64,000 nt of DNA, from NCBI GenBank assembly GCA_963720075.1, contig CAVREG010000013.1, positions 85,857 through 149,856 on the forward strand, written 5' to 3'. Within the stretch, counting starts at the first letter, position 1; every line of letters begins with the position of its first letter. Shown here piece after piece: positions 52,928-62,326 of the stretch. The stretch comes from PALSA-188 sp963720075 (lineage in GTDB: Bacteria; Acidobacteriota; Terriglobia; Terriglobales; Acidobacteriaceae). Position numbers and translations under genes: made by a program. The notes under the pieces are model-generated. The model was not told where the DNA came from and did not search any database. It was given only the letters and a program-made list of their open reading frames with translations.

Positions 52928-54184
52928 ATGAAATTTTTGAAACGGTCGAAGGTCCAGATACTGTTATTTTTTGCGGTGATTGGGCCTGGATTCATTACCG
53001 CGAACGTGGACAACGACGCCAATGGCATTTACACGTACTCCGCTGCGGGCGCGCAGTTTGGGCACATGCTGCTATGGACGCTGATTCCGATCACCATCGC
53101 CTTGATCGTGGTGCAGGAAATCTGCGCGCGCATGGGCGCCGTTACCGGCAAGGGACTCAGCGATCTTATTCGCGAAGAGTTCGGATTCCGCATCACGTTT
53201 TTCATGATGATCGGAATTCTGATCATCAACTTCGGCAATATCGTAGGAGAATTTGCCGGAATCGCCGGAAGCCTAGAACTTTTTGGGCTTTCTAAATTCA
53301 TCACCGTGCCCATATGCGCAGTTATCGTCTGGCTCATTGTGGTGAAAGGGCAATACAAGAGCGTCGAGAAAGTATTTTTGGTCGCGTCGTTTTTTTATGT
53401 GACGTATATTTTCGCTGGATTCTTCGCCAAGCCCGCGTGGATGGATGCTCTGGTCGCGACTGTGAAGTTGCCTCCGAAGAGCGCTTTCATGCAAGAGGGT
53501 TATTTGTATATGGCAATCGGAGTCATAGGAACGACCATCGCTCCGTGGATGCAGTTCTACCTGCAATCTTCCATCGTGGAAAAGGGCGTCACGGCGCGGC
53601 AGTATAAGGCTTCGAGAATTGATGTGATTGCCGGGTGCATTTTTACCGATGTCGTGGCATGGTTCATTATTGTCGCCTGCGCCGCAACTTTGTTCGTCCA
53701 CGGATATCACAAGATTGACGATGCCAAGGACGCTGCCCAGGCTTTGCGCCCCCTGGCGGGAGACTATGCGTACATCCTCTTCGCTATGGGGTTGTTCAAC
53801 GCTTCCCTATTCGCGGCTTCGATCTTGCCACTCTCGACGGCCTACACGGTTTGCGAAGGCCTGGGATTCGAATCTGGGGTTGGGAAAAAATTCGGAGAGG
53901 CTCCCGTCTTTTATTGGCTCTATACAATCTTGATCGCAGCCGGGGCGGGGGTAATACTGATTCCGAACTTGCCGCTGGTAAAAATTTCCATCCTTTCCCA
54001 GGTCGTGAATGGCGTAGCCGTACCGCCGGTGCTGATTTTCATGCTCCTGCTGGTAAATAAGAAAGAATTAATGGGAAAGTACGTAAATTCGCGAGGCTAC
54101 AACGCTATTGCCTGGGTCACGACGGTTGTGATGACAGTGTTGAGCTTGGCATGGTTTTGGACCCTCCGCCACGGGGGAAGCTAG
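52928..54184 (+). CDS. Divergent Nramp-family divalent metal transporter
   Basis: A 418-residue polytopic protein aligned to MntH/NRAMP: IGPGFITAN at the N-terminus, GAQFGHMLLW after helix 1 and IGTTIAPWMQFYLQSSIVEK in helix 6. The canonical helix-1 metal motif DPGN is replaced by DANG (residues 30-33) and the helix-6 MPH motif by APW (205-207), so the methionine and histidine that select transition metals are missing while the helix-1 aspartate remains. It may carry magnesium or manganese rather than Fe/Mn, but this is inference. ATG at 52928; a GTG two codons upstream is possible. Confidence 0.82.
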   Translation: MKFLKRSKVQILLFFAVIGPGFITANVDNDANGIYTYSAAGAQFGHMLLWTLIPITIALIVVQEICARMGAVTGKGLSDLIREEFGFRITFFMMIGILIINFGNIVGEFAGIAGSLELFGLSKFITVPICAVIVWLIVVKGQYKSVEKVFLVASFFYVTYIFAGFFAKPAWMDALVATVKLPPKSAFMQEGYLYMAIGVIGTTIAPWMQFYLQSSIVEKGVTARQYKASRIDVIAGCIFTDVVAWFIIVACAATLFVHGYHKIDDAKDAAQALRPLAGDYAYILFAMGLFNASLFAASILPLSTAYTVCEGLGFESGVGKKFGEAPVFYWLYTILIAAGAGVILIPNLPLVKISILSQVVNGVAVPPVLIFMLLLVNKKELMGKYVNSRGYNAIAWVTTVVMTVLSLAWFWTLRHGGS

Positions 54185-54368
54185 TTACCGGCACCCGACT
54201 TCTGCAGCCTTTGGCCTTGAAAAAGTTCTATTCCGCTTCCGAATCCCGAGTAAGGCTGTTAAAACTGCTTTGCCTGCCCAAATAACGCCTTCCGGATAGC
54301 CCAACCGGTCGGTCGCTTTTCACAAAGAAACTATGGAAAAGTCGTTAACTCGTTGCTAGACTGCGCTC

Positions 54369-54614
54369 ATGCCGGACGGACGCCAAGTCGTCGTCTACTC
54401 TCGCAAGGGATGCCATCTCTGCGAGATTGTCAAAGAGACGCTAAGCAAACTCCAGCGCCGCGGCGGATTTACATGGCAGGAAGTGGACGTGGATAGCGAC
54501 GAGCAGTTGCGGCGTCAATTCACCGACGAAGTTCCAGTGGTTTTCATTGATGGACGAAAGGCATTCAAGTACCGCCTGGATGAGCACGAGTTCCTACGCA
54601 AATTAGCCAGTTAA
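54369..54614 (+). CDS. Glutaredoxin-like small thiol protein
   Basis: An 81-residue thioredoxin-fold protein. The redox motif is CHLC at residues 15-18 (YSRKGCHLCEIVKETL), then the cis-proline segment TDEVPVVFIDGRKAF. Length and motif match the DUF836/glutaredoxin-like group. It should reduce disulfides or act with thiol-linked partners in the cytoplasm. It is a single gene between the Nramp-type and DoxX-like genes. Confidence 0.85.
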   Translation: MPDGRQVVVYSRKGCHLCEIVKETLSKLQRRGGFTWQEVDVDSDEQLRRQFTDEVPVVFIDGRKAFKYRLDEHEFLRKLAS

Positions 54615-54723
54615 CGATGGGGTTGTATCCCAGGCGGCAAAGGTTCGCTCCTCAGGTTCGTTCGCCAGATTTAGCAGCCTAATAAATGAAGGTATCTGCA
54701 CTAATTCCGGCTAAGACTCTTCA

Positions 54724-55500
54724 ATGAAATATATTTTAGGGCGTTACGTCTATGGCTTGGCGGCGATTGGCTCCGGTATTTGTGCCCTGGTGTGGCATGA
54801 CTTCAGCAATTGGCACCAGATTAAGGCGCTTGCAGAGGTTCGTCACCTCGAAATTCTCACCTACATCGTTGCCGCCATCGAAATTCTTGGAGGCGTAGCC
54901 GTGCAATGGACGAAAACGGCCCGAGCCGGTGCTGTTGCACTTGGCGCAATCTATTTCGCCTTCACCTTGCTGACCCTACCGCTCATTATTCAGCAGCCAC
55001 TTGTCTACAATGGCTTTGGCAACTTCTTCGAACAATACTCATTGGCCTCGGGGGCTGTGATCCTTTATGCGTGTTCCGGTTCAATTGCCCCGAACCGAAC
55101 GACAAGATTGGCTCAGATCGGGTACTACTCGTTCGGTGTTTGTGTTGTCTCGTTCGCGCTGGAGCAGCTTTTCTATCTCCCTGCAACAGCGAGTTTCGTT
55201 CCGAAGTGGATTCCTCCTGGACAGATGTTCTGGGCGATCGCGACCACCGCCGCGTTTGCACTCGCCGCTCTCGCTCTACTCACCGGCTTCATGGCCCTGC
55301 TAGCGTCTCGATTGAACACGGCGATGATCGTGGGTTTCGGCTTGCTGGTATGGCTGCCGGCGCTCTTTGCTAATCCCCATAGTTTTGGGAACTGGTCTGA
55401 AGGGATAGAGACTCTCGCGATCGCGGGGTCGGCGTGGATTGTTGCGGACCTTCTCGGTCAGCGTCGCTCAGCAGAGACCGTACCCGCGAGTGTGGGTTAA
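54724..55500 (+). CDS. DoxX-like integral membrane protein
   Basis: A 258-residue protein with about eight hydrophobic segments arranged as two similar halves. It begins YILGRYVYGLAAIGSGICAL and includes EILTYIVAAIEILGGVAVQW, matching the DoxX/SURF4-like pattern in which a charged residue and glycine pairs sit inside helices. The family's biochemical role is largely unknown. No signal peptide or catalytic motif is visible. It is convergent with the aldo/keto reductase gene, 15 bases away. Confidence 0.72.
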   Translation: MKYILGRYVYGLAAIGSGICALVWHDFSNWHQIKALAEVRHLEILTYIVAAIEILGGVAVQWTKTARAGAVALGAIYFAFTLLTLPLIIQQPLVYNGFGNFFEQYSLASGAVILYACSGSIAPNRTTRLAQIGYYSFGVCVVSFALEQLFYLPATASFVPKWIPPGQMFWAIATTAAFALAALALLTGFMALLASRLNTAMIVGFGLLVWLPALFANPHSFGNWSEGIETLAIAGSAWIVADLLGQRRSAETVPASVG

Positions 55501-55515
55501 AACCGCATCCCGCGA

Positions 55516-56415
55516 TTAACTAGCGCGCACTCCTAATTCCGGCAGCGAAACATCCCCAAGCTCGTTCATCTCCGCTTGGGTCAGTTTGACCGATCCCGCT
55601 GCGATATTTTCTTCGAGATGTTGAACCGAAGACGTACCCGGAATTGGCAGCATCACCGAAGACCGTTGTAGCAGCCACGCCAGCGCAACTTGCTTGGGCT
55701 TGGCATTGTGCGCTTTCGCAATACGCTCCAGAGCGTCACCTGCAACTTTACCTGCGCCCAATGGAAACCAGGGGATGAAAGCAATTCCGTTCTTATCGCA
55801 ATAATCCAAAACATGCTCCCATTCGCGATCGGCGAAACTGTAGCGATTTTGCACCGAGACAATCGGAGTAATCTTGCGCGCCCGCTCCACATGTTCGCGC
55901 GTGACATTCGAAAGTCCAATCAATCGGATCTTGCCTTGCTCGCGAAGCTCGGCCAGCGTCTCGACCGACTTGTCAAACGACGTTGCGGGATCCGGCGTAT
56001 GCAACTGGTACAAATCAATTCGCTCTAGCCGAAGCCGCTTCAGGCTTCCTTCGACGGCCTCCCTTAGGTGCAGGGGGCTGGCATCGTGGCTCCAATATCC
56101 CGGGCCCGGGCGCACCCATCCACCCTTGGTCGCGATGACCACGCCGTTCGGATAAGGCGCCAGCGCCTCCGCAATCAACTCTTCGCTGACGTAGGGGCCA
56201 TATGAATCTGCCGTGTCAATAAAATTGACGCCGAGCTCGACTGCCTTCCGCAGCACCGCCAGCGCTCCGGCGCGATCCTTGGGAGGTCCCCAAACTCCGT
56301 CGCCGGTAATCCGCATCGCTCCGAATCCCAGACGATTGACGGTCAGCGTATCGCTCGATCCGTGAGCGTCGAGCGAAATAGTTCCCGCAGCATTCGTGAA
56401 TGTTCGTGTCGTCAT
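55516..56415 (-). CDS. Aldo/keto reductase
   Basis: A 299-residue NADPH-dependent TIM-barrel reductase. The catalytic tetrad residues are in NFIDTADSYGP (Asp, Tyr), VVIATKGGW (Lys) and LYQLHTPDP (His). The cofactor segment SVMLPIPGTSSVQHLEENIA near the C-terminus is typical for families AKR7/12-like. The aldehyde or ketone substrate cannot be deduced. ATG at 56415, facing away from the ABC exporter gene across 68 bases. Confidence 0.92.
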   Translation of the reverse strand: MTTRTFTNAAGTISLDAHGSSDTLTVNRLGFGAMRITGDGVWGPPKDRAGALAVLRKAVELGVNFIDTADSYGPYVSEELIAEALAPYPNGVVIATKGGWVRPGPGYWSHDASPLHLREAVEGSLKRLRLERIDLYQLHTPDPATSFDKSVETLAELREQGKIRLIGLSNVTREHVERARKITPIVSVQNRYSFADREWEHVLDYCDKNGIAFIPWFPLGAGKVAGDALERIAKAHNAKPKQVALAWLLQRSSVMLPIPGTSSVQHLEENIAAGSVKLTQAEMNELGDVSLPELGVRAS

Positions 56416-56483
56416 AATGATTTTATTGTACCGTTTTCACACATCCTGTGGCGGGGCCATGAGAAGTTCCAGGTCAGCTGCTC

Positions 56484-58457
56484 TTGTCTCTTTTCCTCTT
56501 GGTCCACCCACAAAAAGAACCTTCGACCACGCCCGTATCGTCTAAGAATTCAGTGAATTCTTCCCCGAAGCCCCCATTAACGCCGCGAGCGGCGGTACAG
56601 CGGTTAAGCGCGATTCTGCCCGACGTTTGGGAGTTGGTTCTTCCCCGGCGCGGGTTGTTGGCGCTAGGGTTTGGGCTCATGGTGATCAACCGCGTTTCAG
56701 GGTTGGTCCTCCCCTACTCAACAAAATTTCTCATTGATACGGTAATCGTAAAGCACCAGATTCAGCGACTGAGGCCGCTCGTCTTGTGGGTGTTGTTGGC
56801 CACGGCGATTCAAGGCGCGACATCGTTTTCGTTAACCCAATTGTTATCCAAAGAGGCGCAGCGCCTCATCGCCGAGCTTCGGCAAAAAGTGCAGGCGCAT
56901 ATTGGACGGCTTTCGATTGCGTTTCACGATTCGAACAAAAGCGGTGTGTTGGTTTCGCGGATCATGAGCGACGTGGAAGGTGTGCGCAATCTGCTCGGCA
57001 CGGGCCTTGTGGACTTGACGGGAGGATTGTTAACGGCATGCATCGCTCTGGTCGTGCTGTTCCGGCTTAGCTCCCTGATGACGATCATGGCGTTTGGATT
57101 TCTGCTTTGTTTTGCGCTGGCGTTGAGAAAGGCGTTCGGGACAATTCGTCCAATTTTTCGCGAGCGCGGCAAGATCAACGCTGAAGTCACGGGAAGGCTT
57201 GCGGAATCTCTTGGCGGGGTGCGAGTAATCAAGGGTTACCACGCGGAACAGCGCGAAGCGAACGTATTCTCGCGGGGAGTGCGTCGTTTGCTGGATAACG
57301 TAATGCGAAGCCTTACGGCGACATCGGTAATGAGCCTGTCCGCAAGCCTGCTTCTCGGCATTGTCGGCGCGCTGATCATGTATTTCGGAGCGCGGCAAAT
57401 TATCGCGGGCAGTCTTACCATTGGAGGATTTTTTACCTACACATTATTTCTGGGCTTCTTAATCGCGCCGGTTATGCAAATCGTCCAGGTGGGAACGCAG
57501 TTAACGGAAGCGCTCGCAGGCTTGGAACGCACGCATGAGATTCTAAGCGAGCGTCCTGAAGATGAAGATCCGAAGCGCACAGTCACGCTGCCAGACATTT
57601 ACGGCACCATTGATTTCGATCACGTCAACTTCAGCTACGACGGAGTTCGCACCGTGCTGCATGACATCTCATTCCACGCCGCGCCGGGGACTGTGACTGC
57701 GCTTATTGGCTCTTCCGGATCAGGAAAATCCACGACGATCGGGCTGGTCGCGGCGTTTTATGTGCCTTCTTCGGGGAAAATTCTTGTTGACGGAATTGAT
57801 CTGAGCACGGTGCGGCTGGATTCTTATCGCACGCACCTGGGAACGGTTTTGCAGGAGTCATTTCTCTTTGACGGAACCATCCGTGAGAATGTTTCTTTTT
57901 CGCGTCCCGATGCAACCGAAGAAGAAATTCTGGAAGCGTGCCGCATCGCGCGAGTAGACGAGTTTGCGGAGAGTTTTGCCGATAAATATGACACCATCGT
58001 CGGCGAGCGCGGAGTCAAACTTTCCGGTGGCCAGCGGCAGAGAATTTCCATTGCGCGCGCAATCCTCGCCGAGCCGCGCATCTTAATACTTGACGAAGCG
58101 ACTTCAAGCCTTGACTCAGAGTCGGAAGCGCTCATTCAGCATGGCCTTTCGTATCTCATGCAAGGACGCACCACGTTTGTGATCGCGCACCGGCTTTCAA
58201 CCATCCGGCGCGCCGATCAGATTCTGGTGATTGAGCAAGGGAGGATCGTCGAGCGCGGGACTCACGCGGAACTGTTTGCCCTGCGCGGCCGTTATCACGA
58301 TCTGTATACAAAACAACATGGAGTCGAGACCAATTTATTTCTGGCTCCAGGCGAAGGCGATGCGATTCCGCTAGCGGAAGCTGGCGCGAAAAAGTCGCCC
58401 AAGGACGATGCGGATTTGACCGACGCGCTCGATTTAGTGAGGGGAGACGTGCGGTAG
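56484..58457 (+). CDS. ABC exporter, fused permease and ATPase (MsbA/BmrA type)
   Basis: A 657-residue half transporter. The first 40 residues are polar and unusual; six membrane helices follow (about 55-350), with the EXE-like coupling segments LSKEAQRLIAELRQKVQAHI and GRLAESLGGVRVIKGYHAEQ. The ATPase has Walker A IGSSGSGKSTTIG, signature KLSGGQRQRISIARA and Walker B ILILDEATSSLDSES. The start is TTG at 56484; a better start is not apparent. It directly abuts the LolD-type ATPase gene (stop 58457, start 58458), forming a four-gene operon. The substrate is probably a lipid or hydrophobic compound. Confidence 0.9.
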   Translation: MSLFLLVHPQKEPSTTPVSSKNSVNSSPKPPLTPRAAVQRLSAILPDVWELVLPRRGLLALGFGLMVINRVSGLVLPYSTKFLIDTVIVKHQIQRLRPLVLWVLLATAIQGATSFSLTQLLSKEAQRLIAELRQKVQAHIGRLSIAFHDSNKSGVLVSRIMSDVEGVRNLLGTGLVDLTGGLLTACIALVVLFRLSSLMTIMAFGFLLCFALALRKAFGTIRPIFRERGKINAEVTGRLAESLGGVRVIKGYHAEQREANVFSRGVRRLLDNVMRSLTATSVMSLSASLLLGIVGALIMYFGARQIIAGSLTIGGFFTYTLFLGFLIAPVMQIVQVGTQLTEALAGLERTHEILSERPEDEDPKRTVTLPDIYGTIDFDHVNFSYDGVRTVLHDISFHAAPGTVTALIGSSGSGKSTTIGLVAAFYVPSSGKILVDGIDLSTVRLDSYRTHLGTVLQESFLFDGTIRENVSFSRPDATEEEILEACRIARVDEFAESFADKYDTIVGERGVKLSGGQRQRISIARAILAEPRILILDEATSSLDSESEALIQHGLSYLMQGRTTFVIAHRLSTIRRADQILVIEQGRIVERGTHAELFALRGRYHDLYTKQHGVETNLFLAPGEGDAIPLAEAGAKKSPKDDADLTDALDLVRGDVR

Positions 58458-59228
58458 ATGAATTCTGTTGACGGCAAGAGGGCGGTTGCGATTCAGACCG
58501 ATCTGGCGATTCAGACCGAAAACGTCTGCCGCCATTACACAATGGGCGAGACGCTAATCCGTGCCGTGGATGGTATTTCGCTTCAGGTACGAACCGGAGA
58601 ATTCGTTGCGTTGCTCGGAACTTCGGGTTCAGGCAAATCCTCGCTGCTGAATCTGATTGCAGGGCTTGACCGTCCCACGTCCGGCACAGTGATTGTTCAG
58701 GGGCACGATCTAGCCAGGCTTTCGCATGAGGAACTTGCGAAATACCGCCTCCACGCAGTCGGCATGGTTTTTCAATCTTTCAATTTGATTCCCAGCATGA
58801 CGTTGCTGGAGAACGTCGAGCTCCCCATGCGCTTCGCCGAAGTGGATCGCGATAAGCGCGGTGCGCTGGCCGAAGAAGCATTGCGTCGCGTCGGACTCAT
58901 CGCAAGGCTGCGGCACCGTCCAACGGAACTTTCCGGAGGAGAGCAACAGCGGGCATCGTTGGCACGAGCGTTAATCAATCAACCCCAGGTGCTCTTGGCG
59001 GATGAGCCGACCGGCAATCTCGATTCACGCACCGGAACCGAGATCCTGAACTTTATCCGCGAGTTTAACGAAACAATGGGAATGACAGTTGTGATGGTCA
59101 CGCATGAACGCACCTTAGCCGAGCGGTACGCCGGGCGAATGATATTTCTAGCGGACGGCAAATTAGTGGGCGACGAGACGAATCACGTGGCGGTGAAGTC
59201 CTCACAAACGACGGAGGCCACGCTGTGA
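58458..59228 (+). CDS. ABC ATPase of the LolD/MacB type
   Basis: A 256-residue soluble ATPase that pairs with the FtsX-like permease encoded next. Walker A is GTSGSGKSSLLNLIAGLDRP, the Q-loop region is VGMVFQSFNLIPSMTLLENV, the signature is LSGGEQQRASLARAL, and Walker B is VLLADEPTGNLDSRTG. The VELPMRFAEV segment is typical of LolD/MacB-like ATPases. It is coupled upstream to the ABC exporter and downstream to the permease (GTG overlaps its TGA). It belongs to a mechanotransmission-type export or lipoprotein-release complex. Confidence 0.93.
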   Translation: MNSVDGKRAVAIQTDLAIQTENVCRHYTMGETLIRAVDGISLQVRTGEFVALLGTSGSGKSSLLNLIAGLDRPTSGTVIVQGHDLARLSHEELAKYRLHAVGMVFQSFNLIPSMTLLENVELPMRFAEVDRDKRGALAEEALRRVGLIARLRHRPTELSGGEQQRASLARALINQPQVLLADEPTGNLDSRTGTEILNFIREFNETMGMTVVMVTHERTLAERYAGRMIFLADGKLVGDETNHVAVKSSQTTEATL

Positions 59229-60622
59229 AGTTGTATGATTCCGCCGAACTCGCGCTTCGCAATCTGCGGGAATCTTTTTTGCGCAACTCTCTCACCACGG
59301 TTGGCATTTCCGTCGGAGTGGCGTCGCTGGTCGCAATGTTGTCTCTTGGCATCGGCTTGCAGCAAATGGCTGCGCGGCGTCTGCAAACATCAGGATTGTT
59401 CGATACCGTTGTCGTAACCTCGCGGCGCGATTTTCGTGGCTTCAATCGCGAGCAAGATCGGAATGGACCCGCCCCTGCGGAGAGCCCGGCACTCGACGAT
59501 ACTGCGTTACAGGAGATGCAGAGAATTTCCAATGTGGCGGAGGCCTATCCCGACATCCGGCTCATTACCGATTTGCGATATGAGGGCAAGCAGCACCTCA
59601 CGATGATCGCGGCATTGCCTTTTTCCGCAAAGAACAACGACGCTTTCGACGGCATGCAAGGCAGTTTCTTTTCTTCTGAGAGCGCCCCTGAAGTCATACT
59701 GGCAAAATCTTTTGCCGAGGAGTTACTACGCCGCGAACCAAAGCCCGGCGAGACTGAAGTGAACGTCGCCGAACTCGGTCCGCCGCTGCTGGGAAAAGAA
59801 CTGACCATGCGTTACGCGGAGCGAATTCCCAGTGAAGGTGCGGTGAATTCGAAACCTTCCGGCCAGGCCGACGATTCGGAAGGCGTGGCGTACTCCGTAG
59901 TCTCCCGCGAGCAGAAATTAAAGATTGTCGGTGTGTGTGACCTTGATCCCGACAGCATGCGCGGACAAGCTCACGCGAGAGTATTCCTTCCTCTAAAGTT
60001 CGCAGAGAGCCTGCACGTGATGCAGGCGGCGAATTTACGCGATGCTTCTGAGGCGGCCGGCGGCGAACCAACATACGCGGATGTCCGAGTGCGACTTAAA
60101 AGCCCAAAGTACGTTCAGCAGGTCGAAGATGCAATCAAGAAAATGGGCTTTAATACCTTTTCAATTATTGATGCGACCCGCAGCCTGCGCCGATTTTTTG
60201 CCGTGTTGGACTTATTCCTGGGCATTTTCGGAAGCCTGGCTCTGGCCGTCGCCTCCATCGGGATCGTAAATACGCTCGTGATGGCCATCCTCGAAAGGCG
60301 GCGCGAGATTGGGATCATGAAGGCTTTGGGAGCGAGCGACTCCGACGTTAAAGGATTGTTCTTCGCCGAGGCAGGTGCGATGGGCATCTTGGGGGGAATT
60401 CTTGGCGTCGCCCTGGGTTGGATTATTGGTCACGTAATTAATTTCGGGACCAACATTTATCTCAAGCGGCAGCAATTTCCTCCAGAAAATTTATGGTCAG
60501 TGCCGTGGTGGCTGGTCGCGGTAGCGATTGCATTTTCCATCATCGTCAGCCTGCTGTCGGGATTGTACCCAGCCAGCCGCGCCGCCAGGCTCGACCCCGT
60601 TCAGGCACTAAGATACGAATGA
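59225..60622 (+). CDS. MacB/FtsX-type ABC permease
   Basis: A 465-residue permease. It has an N-terminal membrane helix (SLVAMLSLGIGLQQMA), a large periplasmic MacB-PCD-like domain (about 50-310), and three C-terminal helices (from LFLGIFGSLALAVASIG) with the FtsX-domain sequence AILERRREIGIMKALGASDS that contacts the ATPase. The end, PASRAARLDPVQALRYE, is the family hallmark. GTG start overlaps the ATPase stop by four bases. A MacA-type adaptor is not encoded nearby, so it may use an unlinked partner or act alone. Confidence 0.92.
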   Translation: MKLYDSAELALRNLRESFLRNSLTTVGISVGVASLVAMLSLGIGLQQMAARRLQTSGLFDTVVVTSRRDFRGFNREQDRNGPAPAESPALDDTALQEMQRISNVAEAYPDIRLITDLRYEGKQHLTMIAALPFSAKNNDAFDGMQGSFFSSESAPEVILAKSFAEELLRREPKPGETEVNVAELGPPLLGKELTMRYAERIPSEGAVNSKPSGQADDSEGVAYSVVSREQKLKIVGVCDLDPDSMRGQAHARVFLPLKFAESLHVMQAANLRDASEAAGGEPTYADVRVRLKSPKYVQQVEDAIKKMGFNTFSIIDATRSLRRFFAVLDLFLGIFGSLALAVASIGIVNTLVMAILERRREIGIMKALGASDSDVKGLFFAEAGAMGILGGILGVALGWIIGHVINFGTNIYLKRQQFPPENLWSVPWWLVAVAIAFSIIVSLLSGLYPASRAARLDPVQALRYE

Positions 60623-61659
60623 GCAATCGCAATTTTCCCAACTTTGCCGTCTCCAGCGCCCGTAATATCCCTCGATTTGTCATCCTGAGCGTAGCGGCGT
60701 CTCGCGGAGCGAGCCGCCGCGAAGTCGAAGGACCCCTATTCCCTTCCGCAAGCAGGTTTGGTCATCGCCTGTTCAGGCTGCTCCCGTCGCTTTCACTGTT
60801 CGTCTTTCTAGTCACCGTTCTCCACGCGCAGGGCAGAATGGACTGCGACGCGCTCAACAGCCGCGTCCTCAAACAAACGGTTCATTACTGTGTGTTGTTG
60901 CCCGACGATTATGATGCGACGGTTGCTAAACGTGCTGCGACAATTTATCCGGTCCTCTATTTTTTGCATGGATTAGGCCAGAACGAGCAGGCGCTTTTCA
61001 AAAGCGGAGGATGGGATTTAATAGAAGATCTGCGCCAGCAACATAAGATCAGCCAATTCTTGATCGTGGCGCCCGAGGGAAAGAATAGTTTTTTCATCAA
61101 CTCCGCCGACGGCAAAGTGCGTTATAGCGATTTCTTTATTCGCGAATTCATTCCGTATATCGAGAAGAAGTACGTCGTAAAAAAAGATCGAGCCGGAAGA
61201 GCTATTACTGGGCTTTCTATGGGCGGATATGGCGCGTTGCGATTCGCTTTCGCCTATCCTGAATTGTTCTCTGCCGTTAGCGCGCAAAGCGCAGCGCTCA
61301 TGACCGAATCACCCCAGCAACTCAACTCAGCATTGCAATCTCGAACACAACTGGGGCGCCTTCTAGGATCGCCATTCGGAGATCCAATCAACATTCCGCA
61401 TTGGAGACAGAACGATCCGCTAATTCTGGCAAGAACGAATAAAGCAGCGATCAGGAAGCTCGCGATTTATTTCAATTGCGGAGAGGAAGATGACTTCGGC
61501 TTCGAGGTGGGCGCTCAGGCTTTGCATCGCCTGCTTCTATCCGAAGGAATCAAGCACGAGTTTCATTTGTATCCCGGAACTCACAGCCCTGAATATTTTC
61601 TCGCGCATCTGGGAGAAACGCTTGAGTTTCATTCGAGGGAGTTCGGTAAAGGCAAGTGA
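60619..61659 (+). CDS. Exported alpha/beta-hydrolase esterase (esterase D/putative esterase family)
   Basis: A 346-residue serine hydrolase. The catalytic serine is in TGLSMGGYGALRFAF, the histidine in YPGTHSPEYF, the acid in NCGEEDDFGF. The signal peptide (LFRLLPSLSLFVFLVTVLHA, cleavage before QG) begins only near residue 50. The preceding residues 21-39 (VILSVAASRGASRREVEG) are encoded by an interspersed repeat (60679-60735). ATG at 60619 overlaps the permease stop (ATGA), so the extension is probably translated, unless a later non-ATG start is used. It would act on secreted ester substrates. Confidence 0.88.
   Translation: MSNRNFPNFAVSSARNIPRFVILSVAASRGASRREVEGPLFPSASRFGHRLFRLLPSLSLFVFLVTVLHAQGRMDCDALNSRVLKQTVHYCVLLPDDYDATVAKRAATIYPVLYFLHGLGQNEQALFKSGGWDLIEDLRQQHKISQFLIVAPEGKNSFFINSADGKVRYSDFFIREFIPYIEKKYVVKKDRAGRAITGLSMGGYGALRFAFAYPELFSAVSAQSAALMTESPQQLNSALQSRTQLGRLLGSPFGDPINIPHWRQNDPLILARTNKAAIRKLAIYFNCGEEDDFGFEVGAQALHRLLLSEGIKHEFHLYPGTHSPEYFLAHLGETLEFHSREFGKGK
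60679..60735. repeat. Interspersed repeat of family C with internal hairpin, inside a gene
   Basis: TGTCATCCTGAGCGTAGCG and GAAGTCGAAGGACC flank a hairpin built from GCGGCG(T)CTCGC and GCGAG(C)CGCCGC. The outer parts match 2069-2094 in reverse. The element is read in frame as part of the esterase N-terminus. Confidence 0.7.
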
Positions 61660-61766
61660 GCCTACGATTCTCGGTTCCTCTTCACCGCGTAGAGAAGCTG
61701 CAAACCTCGTTATCTGTTGGGCTACCCTGGCGATGTTCACCAATCACGCACGCAATTCTATGGGTC

Positions 61767-62258
61767 TTAAGAGCGAACGAAATCTCTAAGTCTCGACGTG
61801 ACCCACACCCGAATATCTTTGCTCGATTGACCGGTTGATTCCGCAATCCAAACCTCGTCGTCCAGGGTACCCAAGTCCCTCAGGCCTTGGGTATAACCTG
61901 CTCGAACCCATAACGACTCAAAGTCGCGGGTGTGTTTCATCGGATCGTCGCCACTAGACAAAATTTCTTGCGCAATTCGTTTCGCCATGCGAGTCGCGGC
62001 TTCTCGCAGTGAGATTCGCTCCAAACCCATTTCCTCCATCGCACGGGGAAGGATCTCGGCAGCTTCAAAGTACGTTGGATGTTCAAGCGCTGCTAGGCGC
62101 CTTATCGCGGCGCCGTCTATGTCCGCCTCAAGGGCATCCAACGCGATGCTAGGCATGTCGCTCGAGGCAATTAGGTTCAATGCTAGCTTTGCTTCGACTA
62201 ATTGAGGTTCAAATGCCACGTGCGGGGATTTTAACCGATAGCACCACAGTCCAGTCAT
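61767..62258 (-). CDS. Protein of unknown function
   Basis: A 163-residue, mostly helical, acidic protein without signal peptide or membrane helix (EAKLALNLIASSDMPSIALD, MEEMGLERISLREAATRMAK). I recognise no domain. It is encoded alone on the minus strand between the esterase and beta-propeller genes, in a region flanked by two similar esterase ends, so it may be recently arrived. Start at ATG 62258 with no good ribosome site; a later start within the first 20 codons is possible. Confidence 0.6.
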   Translation of the reverse strand: MTGLWCYRLKSPHVAFEPQLVEAKLALNLIASSDMPSIALDALEADIDGAAIRRLAALEHPTYFEAAEILPRAMEEMGLERISLREAATRMAKRIAQEILSSGDDPMKHTRDFESLWVRAGYTQGLRDLGTLDDEVWIAESTGQSSKDIRVWVTSRLRDFVRS

Positions 62259-62326
62259 TCACTTTGGCGATGATTGACCTCAACGAGTGATGGTATTCTG
62301 GCCCGGCATATCTACGGGAGGATCTC

